Below, piece after piece: positions 10,057 to 10,754 of a stretch of DNA of 10,754 bases. The notes under the pieces were generated by a model. That model did not search any database and was not told the origin of the DNA. It saw nothing but the letters and a program-made list of their open reading frames with translations. This DNA is from Actinomycetes bacterium (GTDB lineage: Bacteria; Actinomycetota; Actinomycetes; Actinomycetales; Cellulomonadaceae). Within the stretch, counting starts at the first letter, position 1. Every line of letters starts with the position of its first letter. Location of the stretch: the NCBI GenBank assembly GCA_023430425.1, contig JAEZAR010000434.1, positions 1 to 10,754 on the forward strand. Reading direction: 5' to 3'. The position numbers and the translations under genes are program-made.

Positions 10057-10754
10057 ATGACAACGGACGCCGCCATCACAGTCCACGACCTGCGCAAGCA
10101 CTACGGCGCCAAGCGCGCCGTCGACGGCCTCGACCTCACCGTGGAGCGCGGCGAGATCTTCGCCGTGCTCGGACCGAACGGTGCGGGCAAGACCACCACC
10201 ATCGAGATCCTGGAGGGGCACCGCCGACGCGACTCCGGCGACGTGCGCGTCCTGGGCGCGGACCCGCAGACCGCGGGCCGCGACTGGCGGGCGCGCATCG
10301 GCATCGTGCTCCAGTCCGCGAACGACCTGTCGGAGTTCACGGTCCGGGAGCTCGTCCACCACTTCGCCGCCTTCTACCCCGACCCGCGCGACCCCGACGA
10401 GGTGATCGACGCCGTCGGGCTGGCCAGCAAGGCCCGCACCCGGTCCCGGCAGCTGTCGGGTGGCCAGCGGCGCCGCCTCGACGTCGCGCTCGGCGTCGTC
10501 GGTCGTCCCGAGCTGCTCTTCCTCGACGAGCCCACGACGGGCTTCGACCCCGAGGCGCGCCGGGCGTTCTGGGACCTCATCTCCGGGCTGCGGGACGAGG
10601 GCACGACGATCCTGCTCACCACGCACTACCTGGACGAGGCCGAGCACCTCGCCGACCGGTGCGCGGTCGTCCGCGACGGGCGCGTCGTCGCCCTGGACTC
10701 CCCCGCCGCCCTCGGCGGACGCGCCGCCCGGCGCGCCGTCGTGCGCTGGCACGG
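10057..10754 (+). CDS. ABC transporter ATP-binding protein, ABC-2/drug-export type (runs off right edge)
   Basis: ATPase subunit that would power a membrane exporter; 232 complete codons plus 2 bases are visible, with no stop before the edge. Motifs in order are Walker A GPNGAGKTT (39-47), Q-loop Q86 (IGIVLQSAND), signature LSGGQRRRLDVAL (133-145), Walker B LLFLDEP (153-159), D-loop-like TTGFDPEARR and H-loop H190 (LLTTHYLDEAEHLADR). The EPTTGFDP form and the TTHYLDEAE block fit the DrrA/CcmA-like multidrug, antibiotic or polysaccharide exporter group, whose permease is usually the next gene, outside this window. ATG at 10057 is the chosen start; the ribosome site is weak (GGTGG). The 130-nt gap before it has no clear promoter. 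The substrate cannot be inferred. Confidence 0.93.
   Translation, partial: MTTDAAITVHDLRKHYGAKRAVDGLDLTVERGEIFAVLGPNGAGKTTTIEILEGHRRRDSGDVRVLGADPQTAGRDWRARIGIVLQSANDLSEFTVRELVHHFAAFYPDPRDPDEVIDAVGLASKARTRSRQLSGGQRRRLDVALGVVGRPELLFLDEPTTGFDPEARRAFWDLISGLRDEGTTILLTTHYLDEAEHLADRCAVVRDGRVVALDSPAALGGRAARRAVVRWH

Noticed and set aside
8328..10097. A minus-strand open frame of 589 codons opposite aspC
   Set aside because: It crosses aspC, its terminator and the tRNA region, and its product is a low-complexity shadow. The plus strand carries all aminotransferase motifs.

Overview
The window is high-GC DNA carrying the conserved secE-nusG-rplKA-rplJL-rpoBC information-processing cluster of an actinobacterium. 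Protein sequence (NusG with a long acidic N-terminal extension, SecE with a basic N-terminal tail, RpoB ending in PNASSIEEI), the tRNA-Trp just upstream of secE and the divergent aspartate aminotransferase gene all suggest order Micrococcales, possibly a Cellulomonas relative. The genus is inference; there is no rRNA in the window. No mobile element, CRISPR array, integrated phage or broken gene was seen.

The minus strand runs from about 8480 down to 1. Transcription appears to start at a candidate promoter near 8555-8584 and passes through tRNA-Trp(CCA), secE (preprotein translocase subunit), nusG (elongation factor), rplK (L11) and rplA (L1). A perfect 15-bp hairpin follows rplA. A 383-nt gap (5336-5718) then holds a candidate promoter and an L10-type leader ahead of rplJ (L10) and rplL (L7/L12). 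Another 485-nt gap (3868-4352) holds two GC-rich hairpins after rplL and a good sigma-70-type promoter (TGGACA-N17-TACGCT) that should give rpoB and rpoC their own transcription. rpoC runs off the left edge after 82 codons.

The plus strand from about 8673 onward carries a class I aminotransferase (aspC type, 8682-9926), a terminator-like hairpin, and the start of an ABC transporter ATPase gene (10057 to the right edge, truncated by the window).

The minus-strand genes together make ribosomal stalk and L1-arm proteins, the two large RNA polymerase subunits, NusG and SecE. The likely control points are the intergenic leaders and hairpins. Several starts are non-AUG: TTG for rpoB and rpoC, and GTG for nusG, secE and probably aspC. 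The locus is essentially canonical. I do not see a convincing new system; the observations worth a second look are RNA structures in the gaps, residue changes in and near the rifampicin pocket, and the start codons.
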